Source: Clostridiales bacterium
Lineage (GTDB): Bacteria > Bacillota > Clostridia > Oscillospirales > CAG-272
Direction of reading: 5' to 3'
Assembly (NCBI GenBank): GCA_003150035.1
Contig: QALR01000016.1
Coordinates: 1 to 64,000 of the forward strand
Length of the DNA: 64,000 bases
The translations under genes were made by a program, and so were the position numbers. Shown one piece after another: positions 54,032 through 62,058 of this stretch (its first letter is position 1; each line of letters begins with the position of its first letter). The notes under the pieces were generated by a model that saw nothing but the letters and a program-made list of their open reading frames with translations, was not told the origin of the DNA and ran no database searches.

Positions 54032-54072
54032 GCACGGAATACCGTGCTGTTCTTTTCCCTTTTGGAAAAGGG
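54032..54072 (+). terminator. Terminator after pfkA, with a following palindrome
   Basis: A perfect 6-bp stem (GCACGG 54032-54037 with CCGTGC 54042-54047) is followed by TGTTCTTTTCCCTTTT. The tail runs into CCCTTTTGGAAAAGGG, the same palindrome found after the mannosidase terminator at 29801-29820. Confidence 0.65.
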
Positions 54073-54102
54073 GAATCCTACAAACTTCACAGGAGCCATC
54101 CC

Positions 54103-54588
54103 ATGTCTCAAATAAAACAAACGGAAAAAACCAATGTGATGCGGATTTTGGACGCGGCAAAAATCGAATACAAAAGCCACAGCTGTGCGATGACCGGCGC
54201 AGATTCTGCCGTACAGATGGCGCAGATGCTCGGCGCCAACCCCAAAAAAGTTTTCAAGACGCTCGTTACCGTCGGGAAATCGGGTGATCACTACGTCTTT
54301 ATGATTCCTGCCGAGGCAGAGTTGAATCCAAAAAAAGCGGCTGCCGCGGTCGGCGAAAAAGCCGTCGAGATGATAAAGCAAAAGGAGCTTCTGCCCTTGA
54401 CGGGCTATGTTCACGGCGGCTGTTCCCCGATTGGAATGAAAAAGCCGTTTCCGACAACGATCCACCGCACGGCGGCAGATTTTGATACGATATTCTTCAG
54501 TGCGGGGAAAATCGGCCGACAGGTGGAAATGCCGTTTTCCTCTCTGCAAAAGGTAATGGATATCGGCGTCTCTGATATCGTTGTATGA
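54103..54588 (+). CDS. ybaK: Cys-tRNA(Pro)/Cys-tRNA(Cys) deacylase YbaK
   Basis: The 161-residue editing protein hydrolyses mischarged Cys-tRNA(Pro). It has the YbaK fold: TNVMRILDAAKIEYKSH, VFKTLVTVGKSGDHYVFMIPAEAELNPKKAA, and YVHGGCSPIGMKKPFPT, which carries conserved glycines around the active site, then SAGKIGRQVEM. An AGGAG site precedes the start. It stands alone between the pfkA terminator and a strong terminator at 54644. Confidence 0.94.
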   Translation: MSQIKQTEKTNVMRILDAAKIEYKSHSCAMTGADSAVQMAQMLGANPKKVFKTLVTVGKSGDHYVFMIPAEAELNPKKAAAAVGEKAVEMIKQKELLPLTGYVHGGCSPIGMKKPFPTTIHRTAADFDTIFFSAGKIGRQVEMPFSSLQKVMDIGVSDIVV

Positions 54589-54643
54589 CAAGAAAAAAGC
54601 ACCTCGCTTGAGCATCTGCAAAATTAGCGGTAAAATGAAATTA

Positions 54644-54672
54644 GCCACCACGTTTTTTCGTGGTGGCTTTTG
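54644..54672 (+). terminator. Terminator after ybaK
   Basis: A perfect 9-bp stem (GCCACCACG 54644-54652 with CGTGGTGGC 54659-54667) is followed by TTTTG on the plus strand. Confidence 0.75.
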
Positions 54673-54684
54673 ATATGCAGAAAG

Positions 54685-54712
54685 CAAAGAAAAGCCCCGC
54701 GCGATGCGGGGC
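54685..54712 (-). terminator. Terminator after the XRE regulator gene
   Basis: A perfect 7-bp stem (54694-54700 with 54706-54712) is followed on the minus strand by TTTTCTTTGC, directly past the stop codon at 54718. Confidence 0.8.
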
Positions 54713-54717
54713 GAGAA

Positions 54718-55527
54718 TTAAAACTGTATAGGATAATCACCGTATCCCATACAACATGAAATTCCTTTCAATGAATAGCGTTGCATTTCAAGGGTTGCAA
54801 AAATAATACACAGACAAGTATGATACATTTCGTTGACCTCATAGGTAAAGCCTAAAGATTTATGCTTGGATTTCTTTTCAATTACAACGTTAACAGCAAT
54901 CAATTCGTCAAGAGCTTCACGTAATGTGTTTTCCTCAAAATTCAATTTTTCTTTCATTTCTCCAAAGCTGATGTTGCTCATGGATATGATAGCCAAGCAA
55001 ACGAGGATATTGTTTTTCTTTGAAAGAGTGGGTAGAATTGTTTGTGTAAATTCTACCGTTTCTTGGTTCACGTTTTCAAAAAACTTTCTCGTAACAAGCG
55101 CGCCATATCCCTTGCCCGATAACAGTGACAAACCATTTTCGTTAGAAATGTGTGCTGGCTCATCATGCATTTCAGTATTCTTTCCTCTGAGATTGCCTCG
55201 AGAAATACCGTGATGAGCAGGGGCGAATATTTTTAGAGCGTCTTCATAAGATGCCATACTCATTTGTGCGTGTTCTGCTACTTTGTCAAAAACCTTATTG
55301 TAGATATCATTATAGGCATAGTCCTCACCGTAGAAAAGATAGTCTATACTTACTTCAAAGTATGTAGCTATCAGAGGAAGCGTTTGCGCATCAGGAAAAG
55401 ATGTATTGGTTTCCCATTTTGAAATAGCTTGGGGAGAAATATTTAGAGCACCGGCCAACTGCTCTTGGGTAATGCCCTTACGCTTTCTGAGATCCGCGAT
55501 ATTTTTTGAAATGTTTATTTCTTTCAT
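54718..55527 (-). CDS. XRE-family helix-turn-helix regulator
   Basis: The 269-residue protein has an N-terminal XRE helix-turn-helix (IADLRKRKGITQEQLAGALNISPQAISKWE, residues about 10-40). After residue 70 the sequence is unfamiliar, with a second predicted winged-helix-like stretch (MSNISFGEMKEKLNFEENTLREALDELI). The start at 55527 has GGAAAC about 8 bases upstream; a TTG at 55533 is less likely. The gene is clearly richer in A and T than its neighbours and lies beside a repeat cluster, so it may be acquired. Its target is unknown. Confidence 0.85.
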   Translation of the reverse strand: MKEINISKNIADLRKRKGITQEQLAGALNISPQAISKWETNTSFPDAQTLPLIATYFEVSIDYLFYGEDYAYNDIYNKVFDKVAEHAQMSMASYEDALKIFAPAHHGISRGNLRGKNTEMHDEPAHISNENGLSLLSGKGYGALVTRKFFENVNQETVEFTQTILPTLSKKNNILVCLAIISMSNISFGEMKEKLNFEENTLREALDELIAVNVVIEKKSKHKSLGFTYEVNEMYHTCLCIIFATLEMQRYSLKGISCCMGYGDYPIQF

Positions 55528-55689
55528 AATCAAGTTTCCTTTCCGAATTTCACCGCGAGCTCTTCGATTGTGATTAAATTATATCACAAAAACAGCAAGA
55601 AGTAAACAACTTGTTCGGATTGCATATCAACTCACAGTTGTTAGTCGCTTGTCAGAATATATATTCAGTTGTTTTTTCGCTTTCCCGAC

Positions 55690-55748
55690 GCTTGCGTCTG
55701 GGGCAAGCATAGCGCGTGGATGTCCACGCAACATCGGGCAGAAGCCCG
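55690..55748. repeat. Row of three perfect hairpins
   Basis: Three short dyads follow one another: GCTTGC/GCAAGC (55690-55695 with 55703-55708), GCGTGGA/TCCACGC (55714-55720 with 55723-55729) and CGGGC/GCCCG (55735-55739 with 55744-55748). Short frames that cross here look like repeat-derived peptides and are not genes. Confidence 0.7.
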
Positions 55749-55770
55749 AACCCACTATCCGCAGAGGAAC

Positions 55771-55836
55771 GGCACGCAAAAGCCTCCCTCCGAGAGGGAG
55801 GGGGACCGCGATAGCGGTGGAAGGAGCCTGCGTGCC
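55771..55836. repeat. Palindromic repeat unit with terminal inverted repeats (copy A)
   Basis: The unit is bounded by GGCACGCA (55771-55778) and TGCGTGCC (55829-55836). Inside are CCTCCCTC/GAGGGAGG and CCGC/GCGG stems. Units with this GAGGGAG...CCGCGATAGCGG layout are common interspersed repeats in gut Clostridia; that comparison is from general knowledge. Confidence 0.75.
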
Positions 55837-55865
55837 TTGGAATTTAGATTGACCTCATAATAACG

Positions 55866-55916
55866 CGCTCTCCCTCAGTCGCCTTACGGCGCCAGCTCCC
55901 TCCCGGAGGGAGCCTT
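55866..55916. repeat. Related palindromic repeat unit, opposite orientation (copy B)
   Basis: This unit carries the CTCCCTC/GAGGGAG hairpin and GGCGCC in the orientation opposite to copy A, about 30 bases away. The two units make an inverted pair. The rest of 55528-56024 has no gene. Confidence 0.7.
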
Positions 55917-55932
55917 TCGTAACTTCCCAACG

Positions 55933-55969
55933 ACAAAAACACCACCAAAGAAATCTCCTTGGTGGTGTT
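55933..55969 (-). terminator. Terminator after the 201-residue protein gene
   Basis: A perfect 11-bp stem (55938-55948 with 55959-55969) is followed on the minus strand by TTTTTGTCG, about 55 bases past the stop codon at 56025. Confidence 0.8.
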
Positions 55970-56024
55970 CGTGTTTTCTCCGCTAAAGTTGCAGAGGCGA
56001 AGCGGGGCGCTTTTATTTTTAATC

Positions 56025-56630
56025 TTAGCTTTGGATTTCTTTCCACAATCTTGCATAATCCGGCGCTTGCGCATAGGGTTCCACATTTGCAGCACACTCT
56101 TTGACCCACGCCAGAAATTTATCGCGATCGGTTTCGGCAACTTCCTTTTTGGGTTTTAATTCGTCCACCATTTTCTCATAAAACGCGATGAGCTTCTGAT
56201 TGGTCGTCTCCCGGCAGCGAACGATCTCCGCCGCCGCCTTTGCCAACTCATCCGCAGAGCCCCCGTGCTCCAAAGTCGGTTCATTTTCCATCGTGGAAAT
56301 CGTATCCAACGCTTTCATGACAACGGACATGTCGCCTGCGATCTTTTCGATTTGTTCCAACGCATAGGCCAATGAGTATTTCTCGACCGGTGCCGATGCC
56401 TCTGTTGCCGTAGCTTCTACTGAAAAATTGATTTCTTTTATGTTTTCTGTATTTGTCATTTTTTTATCCTCCGAAAATTCCTTTCGTTTGTTCGGCGGAC
56501 ACGCAAGACAAATCGTGTTTTTATCGATAAAGCGCGCCCTGCCGTTTTTGACGAGCCCTGCGGCCCGCCGCGGGTAGGTCGCTTCATACCGGATGCCGGC
56601 TTCATCGACAACTTGTACCGTTTTTTCCAA
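56025..56630 (-). CDS. Conserved Clostridia protein of unknown function with short N-terminal domain
   Basis: The 201-residue protein opens with a compact domain, VQVVDEAGIRYEATYPRRAAGLVKNGRARFIDKNTICLACPP, that recurs at the start of many clostridial proteins. A helical, Glu/Lys-rich remainder follows (residues 55-201) with AYALEQIEKIAGDMSVVMKAL. The function is unknown; the N-terminal domain looks like a small ligand or nucleic-acid module. The start is TTG at 56630 with GGGGGAG 8 bases upstream. It is a single-gene unit beside the repeat cluster. A hairpin (CTGCGGA/TCCGCAG near 56713-56730) lies in its leader. Confidence 0.75.
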   Translation of the reverse strand: MEKTVQVVDEAGIRYEATYPRRAAGLVKNGRARFIDKNTICLACPPNKRKEFSEDKKMTNTENIKEINFSVEATATEASAPVEKYSLAYALEQIEKIAGDMSVVMKALDTISTMENEPTLEHGGSADELAKAAAEIVRCRETTNQKLIAFYEKMVDELKPKKEVAETDRDKFLAWVKECAANVEPYAQAPDYARLWKEIQS

Positions 56631-56884
56631 TGGGTGTCTCCCCCTTTATTCGATTTTCTGCCGGCTGTGGTATGCCGGACCTTTTGCTGTTTTTTATGAT
56701 GGGTGCCGTCCCCTGCGGAAATCTCCGCAGTTTTATATTAGCATATCCTCTACGGAAAGTTAAGTTCTTTTCATAAAAAATCTTATTTCATATCAAACAC
56801 CGTATCTTTTTGAAAAATAGTCTCCGAAAAAAGGGAGAAGCCACGTTTTCTCCCCGGAAAACAGAAGGTTTTGGATAAAATCGG

Positions 56885-56914
56885 TTGACAAGCCCGTTTA
56901 AAATGGGCTATAAT
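56885..56914 (+). promoter_or_regulatory. Promoter of the yicC operon with a dyad in its spacer
   Basis: TTGACA (56885-56890) and TATAAT (56909-56914) are 18 bases apart. The spacer is almost wholly the near-palindrome AGCCCGTTT-A-AAATGGGCT, with 8 of 9 positions matching, so a repressor could sit between the boxes. No gene lies in 56631-56972. Confidence 0.7.
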
Positions 56915-56972
56915 ATATATTATAATAAATTATAAATTTAAAAAATATAGATTTTCTGGAAAGGCTAATTCT

Positions 56973-57854
56973 ATGATAAAGAGCATGACAGCATTCGGCA
57001 GAGCAAAAAAAGAAGTCGGCGGACGCGACATTCTCATTGAAATCAAATCCATAAACAGCCGATATATCGATTATACAGTCAAAATGCCCCGGCTTTTCGG
57101 TTTTTTAGAGGAAAAAATCAAAGCCTACCTCATGGCAAGGGGAATTGCCCGCGGTAAAATCGAGGTCTATGTGGCCATTGACGTCTTAGAGGATACCGGC
57201 GTTTCCGTAACGCTCGACCGTACCTATGCAGCAAGCTACATAGCGGCGCTGCGAGCGCTCTCGGCGGAATTCGGGCTTCCCGATGACATTACCACGATGT
57301 CCGTCGCTGAAAATCACGACATTTTCGCTGTAAAAAAAGCGGACGATGATACGGAGCGGGAGTGGAAAAATTTTCTTCCTGTCTTGAAGGAAGCCACTGA
57401 TGCGTTTATCGCTTCCAGAGAGCGCGAGGGCGCCAATCTAAAAGCGGATATTATCGCGAAACGCCGCCGTGTCGAGGAGCTTGTCGGTCAAATCGCGTCG
57501 CTTTCTAAGTATGACGCAAAATGTCAGTACGCAAAAATAGAAGCGCGCGTCCGTCAGCTGTTAAAAGACGCGTCAGTTGACGAAAGTCGGCTTTTGACCG
57601 AATGCGCCCTTATGGCGGACAAAATTGCCATCGACGAGGAGCTCGTTCGTTTAGACTCTCATTTCAAAGCATTTGACTCTATTGTGGAGTCGGATGAACC
57701 GGTCGGGCGGGGGCTCGATTTCCTGCTTCAGGAATTCAACCGAGAAACCAACACCATCGGCGCAAAGGCCTGCAACGCAGACATCGCGAAGCTTGTAGTG
57801 GAAACCAAGAGCGAACTTGAAAAGATCCGCGAACAAATTCAAAATATTGAATAA
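56973..57854 (+). CDS. yicC: YicC family endoribonuclease
   Basis: The 293-residue protein belongs to the YicC/YloC family, endoribonucleases that act on some small and messenger RNAs. It begins IKSMTAFGRAKKEVGGRDILIEIKSINSRYIDY and ends with GLDFLLQEFNRETNTIGAKA, both typical. GGAAAGG precedes the start. It is the first gene of the housekeeping operon that runs to the end of the window, matching the Firmicutes order. Confidence 0.93.
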   Translation: MIKSMTAFGRAKKEVGGRDILIEIKSINSRYIDYTVKMPRLFGFLEEKIKAYLMARGIARGKIEVYVAIDVLEDTGVSVTLDRTYAASYIAALRALSAEFGLPDDITTMSVAENHDIFAVKKADDDTEREWKNFLPVLKEATDAFIASREREGANLKADIIAKRRRVEELVGQIASLSKYDAKCQYAKIEARVRQLLKDASVDESRLLTECALMADKIAIDEELVRLDSHFKAFDSIVESDEPVGRGLDFLLQEFNRETNTIGAKACNADIAKLVVETKSELEKIREQIQNIE

Positions 57855-57878
57855 AATCGGCACGAGAGAGGGCAAGGT

Positions 57879-58154
57879 ATGAAATTCATAAGCATCGGAA
57901 ACGGCAATATGGTCGCGGCACACCGGGTTATCGCGGTCGCGGGGCCAGATTCCGCCCCGATCAAACGACTCATTCAGGATGCGCGCGACGCCGGCCGCGT
58001 GATTGACGTTTCCTGCGGCAGACGCACAAGATCTGTCATTTTTACAGACAGTGATCACATTATTCTTTCCGCCATCAAGGCGGAAACCGTTTCCACACGT
58101 CTGAACGGACAGGCCGAGCAGGACGACATGGACGATGGCGACGACGAGGTATGA
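57879..58154 (+). CDS. remA: RemA-like DUF370 regulator
   Basis: The 91-residue protein matches RemA, a DNA-binding activator of biofilm matrix genes in Bacillus subtilis, in its N-terminal part: FISIGNGNMVAAHRVIAVAGPDSAPIKRLIQDARDAGRVIDVSCGRRTRSVIF has the arginine-rich loop used for DNA binding. The acidic tail (QDDMDDGDDEV) is extra. It follows yicC by 24 bases and precedes gmk by 16. Confidence 0.92.
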   Translation: MKFISIGNGNMVAAHRVIAVAGPDSAPIKRLIQDARDAGRVIDVSCGRRTRSVIFTDSDHIILSAIKAETVSTRLNGQAEQDDMDDGDDEV

Positions 58155-58170
58155 CGAAAGGAGTTCCGCT

Positions 58171-58779
58171 ATGACCAAAAAAGGTCTGCTGTTTATTATT
58201 TCCGGTCCCGCGGGCAGCGGCAAGGGCACCCTTGTCAAACGGGTGCGGGAACTTGCCGAATTTGACTTTTCCGTATCCGCCACCACGCGAGGACCACGTC
58301 CCGGAGAAATCGATGGGGTTCACTATTTCTTTGTCAAAAAAGAAGAATTTGAGAAAAAAATTGCGGCCGGAGAAATGCTGGAATATGCAGAATATGTGGG
58401 AAATTATTACGGAACGCCAAAGCAGCCTGTGGAGCGCACCCTCGCCGCCGGAAAAAACATCATTTTGGATATCGATGTGCAGGGCGCCATACAGGTCAAA
58501 GAAAAAATGCCGGAGGCCGTTATGATATTTGTGCTGCCGCCGGACTTTGCCACCTTGATGCGGCGCATTCGGGGCAGAGGGACGGAATCCCCTGAAATCA
58601 TAGAAAAACGAATGCAAAAAGCACGGCTTGAGCTCGAGAGCTTTTCTCTCTATGACTACGTTGTTGTCAACCGGGATAATGACATTGAATCTGCCGCACG
58701 CGACGTGCTCTCCATCCTGAAAGCGGAAACCTTGAAAACCTTCCGCAACCGTGAGATCAAAGACAATTTCTTTTTATAA
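58171..58779 (+). CDS. gmk: Guanylate kinase
   Basis: The 202-residue enzyme phosphorylates GMP to GDP. It starts GLLFIISGPAGSGKGTLV (P-loop with the Ser/Thr-Gly-Lys pattern), then FDFSVSATTRGPRPGEIDGVHYFFV and FEKKIAAGEMLEYAEYVGNYYGTP, which are GMP-binding. GAAAGGAG lies 7 bases before the start at 58171; an upstream in-frame start at 58135 overlaps remA and lacks a site. Confidence 0.97.
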   Translation: MTKKGLLFIISGPAGSGKGTLVKRVRELAEFDFSVSATTRGPRPGEIDGVHYFFVKKEEFEKKIAAGEMLEYAEYVGNYYGTPKQPVERTLAAGKNIILDIDVQGAIQVKEKMPEAVMIFVLPPDFATLMRRIRGRGTESPEIIEKRMQKARLELESFSLYDYVVVNRDNDIESAARDVLSILKAETLKTFRNREIKDNFFL

Positions 58780-58809
58780 ATCATCCTAATCAAGAGAAAG
58801 GAACCTTAT

Positions 58810-59094
58810 ATGATTACTCCGTCTATCGAACAGCTGACAAAAGGAAAATTCAACAGGTATTCTCTCGTCATTGCAACCGCAAAATGCGCAAGACTCATCA
58901 CAGATGAATATGTTGTACAAAGAGAAAAAGCAGAAAAAATGATTGCCGACAAAAAGACAGATAAAAGCATTGCGTCCCTTATCGCAAGCGATATCCGTGA
59001 CAACAAAGCGGTAGAGAATGCAGTTCAAAAGCTCTATCAGGGAGAATATCGGGTCATCTTGCCGGAGGACACATCCGAAGAGCAGGGTCAGTAA
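58810..59094 (+). CDS. rpoZ: RNA polymerase omega subunit
   Basis: The 94-residue protein has the omega signature ITPSIEQLTKGKFNRYSLVIATAKCARLITDEYVVQ and KPDKSIASLI-like IASLIASDIRDN. It aids assembly of the polymerase. AAAGGA precedes the start. Its stop codon overlaps the priA start by one base. Confidence 0.92.
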   Translation: MITPSIEQLTKGKFNRYSLVIATAKCARLITDEYVVQREKAEKMIADKKTDKSIASLIASDIRDNKAVENAVQKLYQGEYRVILPEDTSEEQGQ

Positions 59095-61538
59095 TGCGGC
59101 CCTATATAAGGACGCTCGGCGTCCGGCTTCTGGATGTTCCTTACCATCTTGACATTGAATATACCTATTATATCCCTGACCCCGTAGAGGAAGATTTTTC
59201 CGTTGGTGATTTCGTGCTAGTCCCTTTTGGAAAGGCAAACAAAAAGCTCTGTGCACTCGTCACAAGCATTGGCCAAACGGAAAACTATAGCCATCTCAAG
59301 CCGGTGCTTTCCTCGATTAACCAACAGCTCTCGTTAAATGAGGAAATGATGGCGCTCGTCCGATTTCTCTGCGACAGGACGCTTTGTACAGCCGGCGACG
59401 CGGTGCGCCGGATCATTCCCGCTAGCGCTTTTGAACGCGCCGATGAATATTTTCTTGCCGCGCCAAGGGAGGACCGCACCCTCTCTCTTAATCTAAAGGT
59501 GTCTGCCGTGCTTTCCTTTATTACAGAACATTCTCCGGTTACGCGCCGCCGCCTTGAAAAGGAATTCGGGGCAGAAATCCGGCCCGCGCTGAAAACACTG
59601 CTTTCCGAAGGCTATATTCTGACGGATACCCGAATCAGGGAAGCGGCCGGCGCAACCGAGGAGATCGCCTCCCTTGCCGAGGACGCCGATCTTTCCTCTC
59701 TTTCAAAGCCCCGCACCCCGCAGTCTTATCGCAAAATTTTGGAGCTTCTTGAGGAAAACGGAGCGCTTCCCGCAAGCGCGCTTATTGACGCGGGCTACAA
59801 GCTCTCTCACATCAAAGCGCTTGCTAAGCGGGGACTTCTTCATCTTACCAAAAAAGAAATCCTGCGAAACCCTTACAAAGATATACCGGTGGATTTTCCC
59901 AAGCAAGCCTTGAATGAGGAGCAGAGGTCCGCCGTCTCAGCGCTTGCCGCCTTGATGGATGCAGAGGGCGCTCGCGCCGCCCTGCTTTACGGCGTAACGG
60001 GCAGCGGAAAGACCCGTGTTATCCTTGCTCTTTGCGAAAAGGCCGTAAGCGAAGGAAAAACCGTCATGGTGCTTGTTCCGGAAATTGCGCTCACAAGACA
60101 AACCGTATCGGTCTTTTATTCCCGTTTCGGTGAAAAAACAGCGGTCGTTCATTCCGGACTTTCCGACGGAGAGCGCTTCGACGCTTTCAAGCGAATCCGA
60201 CGCGGCGAGGTTTCCGTTGTGCTTGGCACGCGGTCTGCGGTTTTCGCGCCGCTTGAGAGTATCGGACTTATCGTTCTGGACGAGGAGCAGGAAGCCACCT
60301 ATAAATCCGACATGTCCCCGAAATACCATGCAAGAGACGTAGCAAAATATCGAGCTGTCGCACACGGAGCGCTTCTCGTGATGGCCTCCGCCACCCCCTG
60401 TGTGGAAAGCTACTATGAGGCAAAAGCGGGAAAGTATAACCTCGTCACGCTCAGCCGCCGCTATGACGGCAGCGCGCTTCCCTCTGTCACGATCGCCGAT
60501 ATGCGTCTTTCGGAGCATACTCCGGACGAGTGCATCGGACAGGTTCTGCGGGAGCAGATGCAGAAGGTCTATGAGCGCGGCAAGCAGTCCATGCTGTTTC
60601 TCAATCGCCGCGGCTATCATAATCTGCTTTCCTGCCGCGCCTGCGGAGAAGCCGTTCTTTGCCCGAACTGTTCTGTCTCTCTGACGCATCACAAGACCGC
60701 TCGCGGCGCGCGCCTGCTTTGCCACTACTGCGGATACAGCATACCGGTTCCTCACTTCTGCCCGAACTGCGGAAGCGAGCATCTTGCTTTTGCCGGATAC
60801 GGCACGCAGCGCATCGAGGACGAAATCGCGGCGTTCCTGCCGGAAGCAAAAATTTTGCGTATGGACGCCGATACCACCAAGGAGCGCTTTTCTCAGGACG
60901 AAATAACAGCCGCCTTTGGCAAAGGCGACGCAGACATTCTCATTGGCACACAAATGATTGCCAAGGGCCACAACTTTCCCAATCTCGCGCTAGTCGGCGT
61001 CGTTGCAGCGGACAGCTCCCTTTTCTTGGATGATTTCCGGGCAAATGAGAAAACCTTTTCGCTTATCACACAAGTCATCGGGCGGGCCGGCAGAGAGGAC
61101 GGAGACGGACACGCCGTGATTCAAACCTATAATCCCGAAAACGAAACCATCCGTCGCTCGGCGGCACAGGATTATGAGGCGTTTTATCAAAACGAAATCG
61201 CCGTCCGGCGCGCGTTGGTATTTCCGCCATTCTGCGATATTGCCGTCTTTTCGTTCTCCTCCGATGAGGAAACCGCACTTCGGACCTTCTCAGGAGAGTT
61301 CGCGGGCGCTCTGAAACACAAGCAGCAAAGCGAATTTGAGGACGTTAAATTTGTGATGTTCGGTCCGTTTGAGGCGCCTGTTTATAAAGTAAAAAACAAG
61401 TACCGGATGCGTATCGTCATGAAATTCAAAAACAACAAGCGCGCAAGGGCGCTGTTTGCCTCTCTGCTTATGGAATACGGCAAAAAGGCGCAGGGAAAAA
61501 TCGCGCTCTCCGTCGACATCAATCCGACCAATACATAA
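59094..61538 (+). CDS. priA: Primosomal protein N' (replication restart helicase)
   Basis: The 814-residue helicase reloads the replisome at stalled forks. It has an N-terminal DNA-binding part, Walker A YGVTGSGKTRVIL (about residue 300), Walker B IVLDEEQEATYK, and a zinc domain with CRACGEAVLCPNCS...CHYCG...CPNCG. The Walker B box reads DEEQ where DEEH is usual. The start is the ATG overlapping the rpoZ stop by one base. In Bacillus subtilis coaBC lies between rpoZ and priA, but here it is missing. Confidence 0.96.
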   Translation: MRPYIRTLGVRLLDVPYHLDIEYTYYIPDPVEEDFSVGDFVLVPFGKANKKLCALVTSIGQTENYSHLKPVLSSINQQLSLNEEMMALVRFLCDRTLCTAGDAVRRIIPASAFERADEYFLAAPREDRTLSLNLKVSAVLSFITEHSPVTRRRLEKEFGAEIRPALKTLLSEGYILTDTRIREAAGATEEIASLAEDADLSSLSKPRTPQSYRKILELLEENGALPASALIDAGYKLSHIKALAKRGLLHLTKKEILRNPYKDIPVDFPKQALNEEQRSAVSALAALMDAEGARAALLYGVTGSGKTRVILALCEKAVSEGKTVMVLVPEIALTRQTVSVFYSRFGEKTAVVHSGLSDGERFDAFKRIRRGEVSVVLGTRSAVFAPLESIGLIVLDEEQEATYKSDMSPKYHARDVAKYRAVAHGALLVMASATPCVESYYEAKAGKYNLVTLSRRYDGSALPSVTIADMRLSEHTPDECIGQVLREQMQKVYERGKQSMLFLNRRGYHNLLSCRACGEAVLCPNCSVSLTHHKTARGARLLCHYCGYSIPVPHFCPNCGSEHLAFAGYGTQRIEDEIAAFLPEAKILRMDADTTKERFSQDEITAAFGKGDADILIGTQMIAKGHNFPNLALVGVVAADSSLFLDDFRANEKTFSLITQVIGRAGREDGDGHAVIQTYNPENETIRRSAAQDYEAFYQNEIAVRRALVFPPFCDIAVFSFSSDEETALRTFSGEFAGALKHKQQSEFEDVKFVMFGPFEAPVYKVKNKYRMRIVMKFKNNKRARALFASLLMEYGKKAQGKIALSVDINPTNT

Positions 61539-61566
61539 AACAACTCCAAGTGAAAGGATAAAAAAC

Positions 61567-62058
61567 ATGGCTCAACTCAACATCCGAACCGAACACGACC
61601 CCGCTCTCCGCAAAAAGAGCAGGCCTGTCACGGAAATCACACAGAGAATCCGCACGCTGCTCGATGACATGCTCGAAACGATGCGGGCCGCGGACGGCGT
61701 CGGACTTGCCGCGCCGCAGGTAGGCGTACTGCGCCGAATTGTCGTCATCGAAGTCACACCGGGCGAGGTTCTGGAGCTCATTAACCCAAAAATTCTTGCG
61801 CAAAGCGGCGAGATGACAGGACTTGAGGGGTGTCTTTCCGTACCCGGCAAGCAAGGCGTCGTAAAACGCCCGTCCTTTGTGCGGGTAGAGGCGCTTGACC
61901 GAAACGGCGTCATGCAGACATATGAAGGAACGGAGCTGCTCGCGCGGTGTCTCTGTCATGAAATCGACCATCTTGACGGAATCTTATATACCGATAAAGC
62001 GGAGAAAATCATCTATCCCGACGAGGATGGAGAATACAGCGAGGACGACGAGACATGA
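61567..62058 (+). CDS. def: Peptide deformylase
   Basis: The 163-residue metalloenzyme removes the formyl group from new proteins. Its three motifs are all visible: GVGLAAPQVG, LEGCLSVPG and CHEIDHLDG, with Cys and two His as metal ligands. AAAGGA precedes the start at 61567. The last four bases overlap fmt, so the pair that adds and removes formyl groups is co-translated. Confidence 0.97.
   Translation: MAQLNIRTEHDPALRKKSRPVTEITQRIRTLLDDMLETMRAADGVGLAAPQVGVLRRIVVIEVTPGEVLELINPKILAQSGEMTGLEGCLSVPGKQGVVKRPSFVRVEALDRNGVMQTYEGTELLARCLCHEIDHLDGILYTDKAEKIIYPDEDGEYSEDDET

Noticed and set aside
53305..54687. Open frame of 460 codons on the minus strand
   Set aside because: It is antisense to pfkA and ybaK, both clearly coding.
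55649..55860. Short plus-strand frames in the repeat cluster
   Set aside because: They read through hairpin repeats; peptides of this type are repeat artefacts.
55690..55916. Possible CRISPR array
   Set aside because: The repeats are few, palindromic, unequal and not evenly spaced, and no cas genes are present.
59222..59235. A further copy of the CCCTTTTGGAAA palindrome
   Set aside because: It matches only in part and lies inside priA coding sequence, so it is most likely chance.
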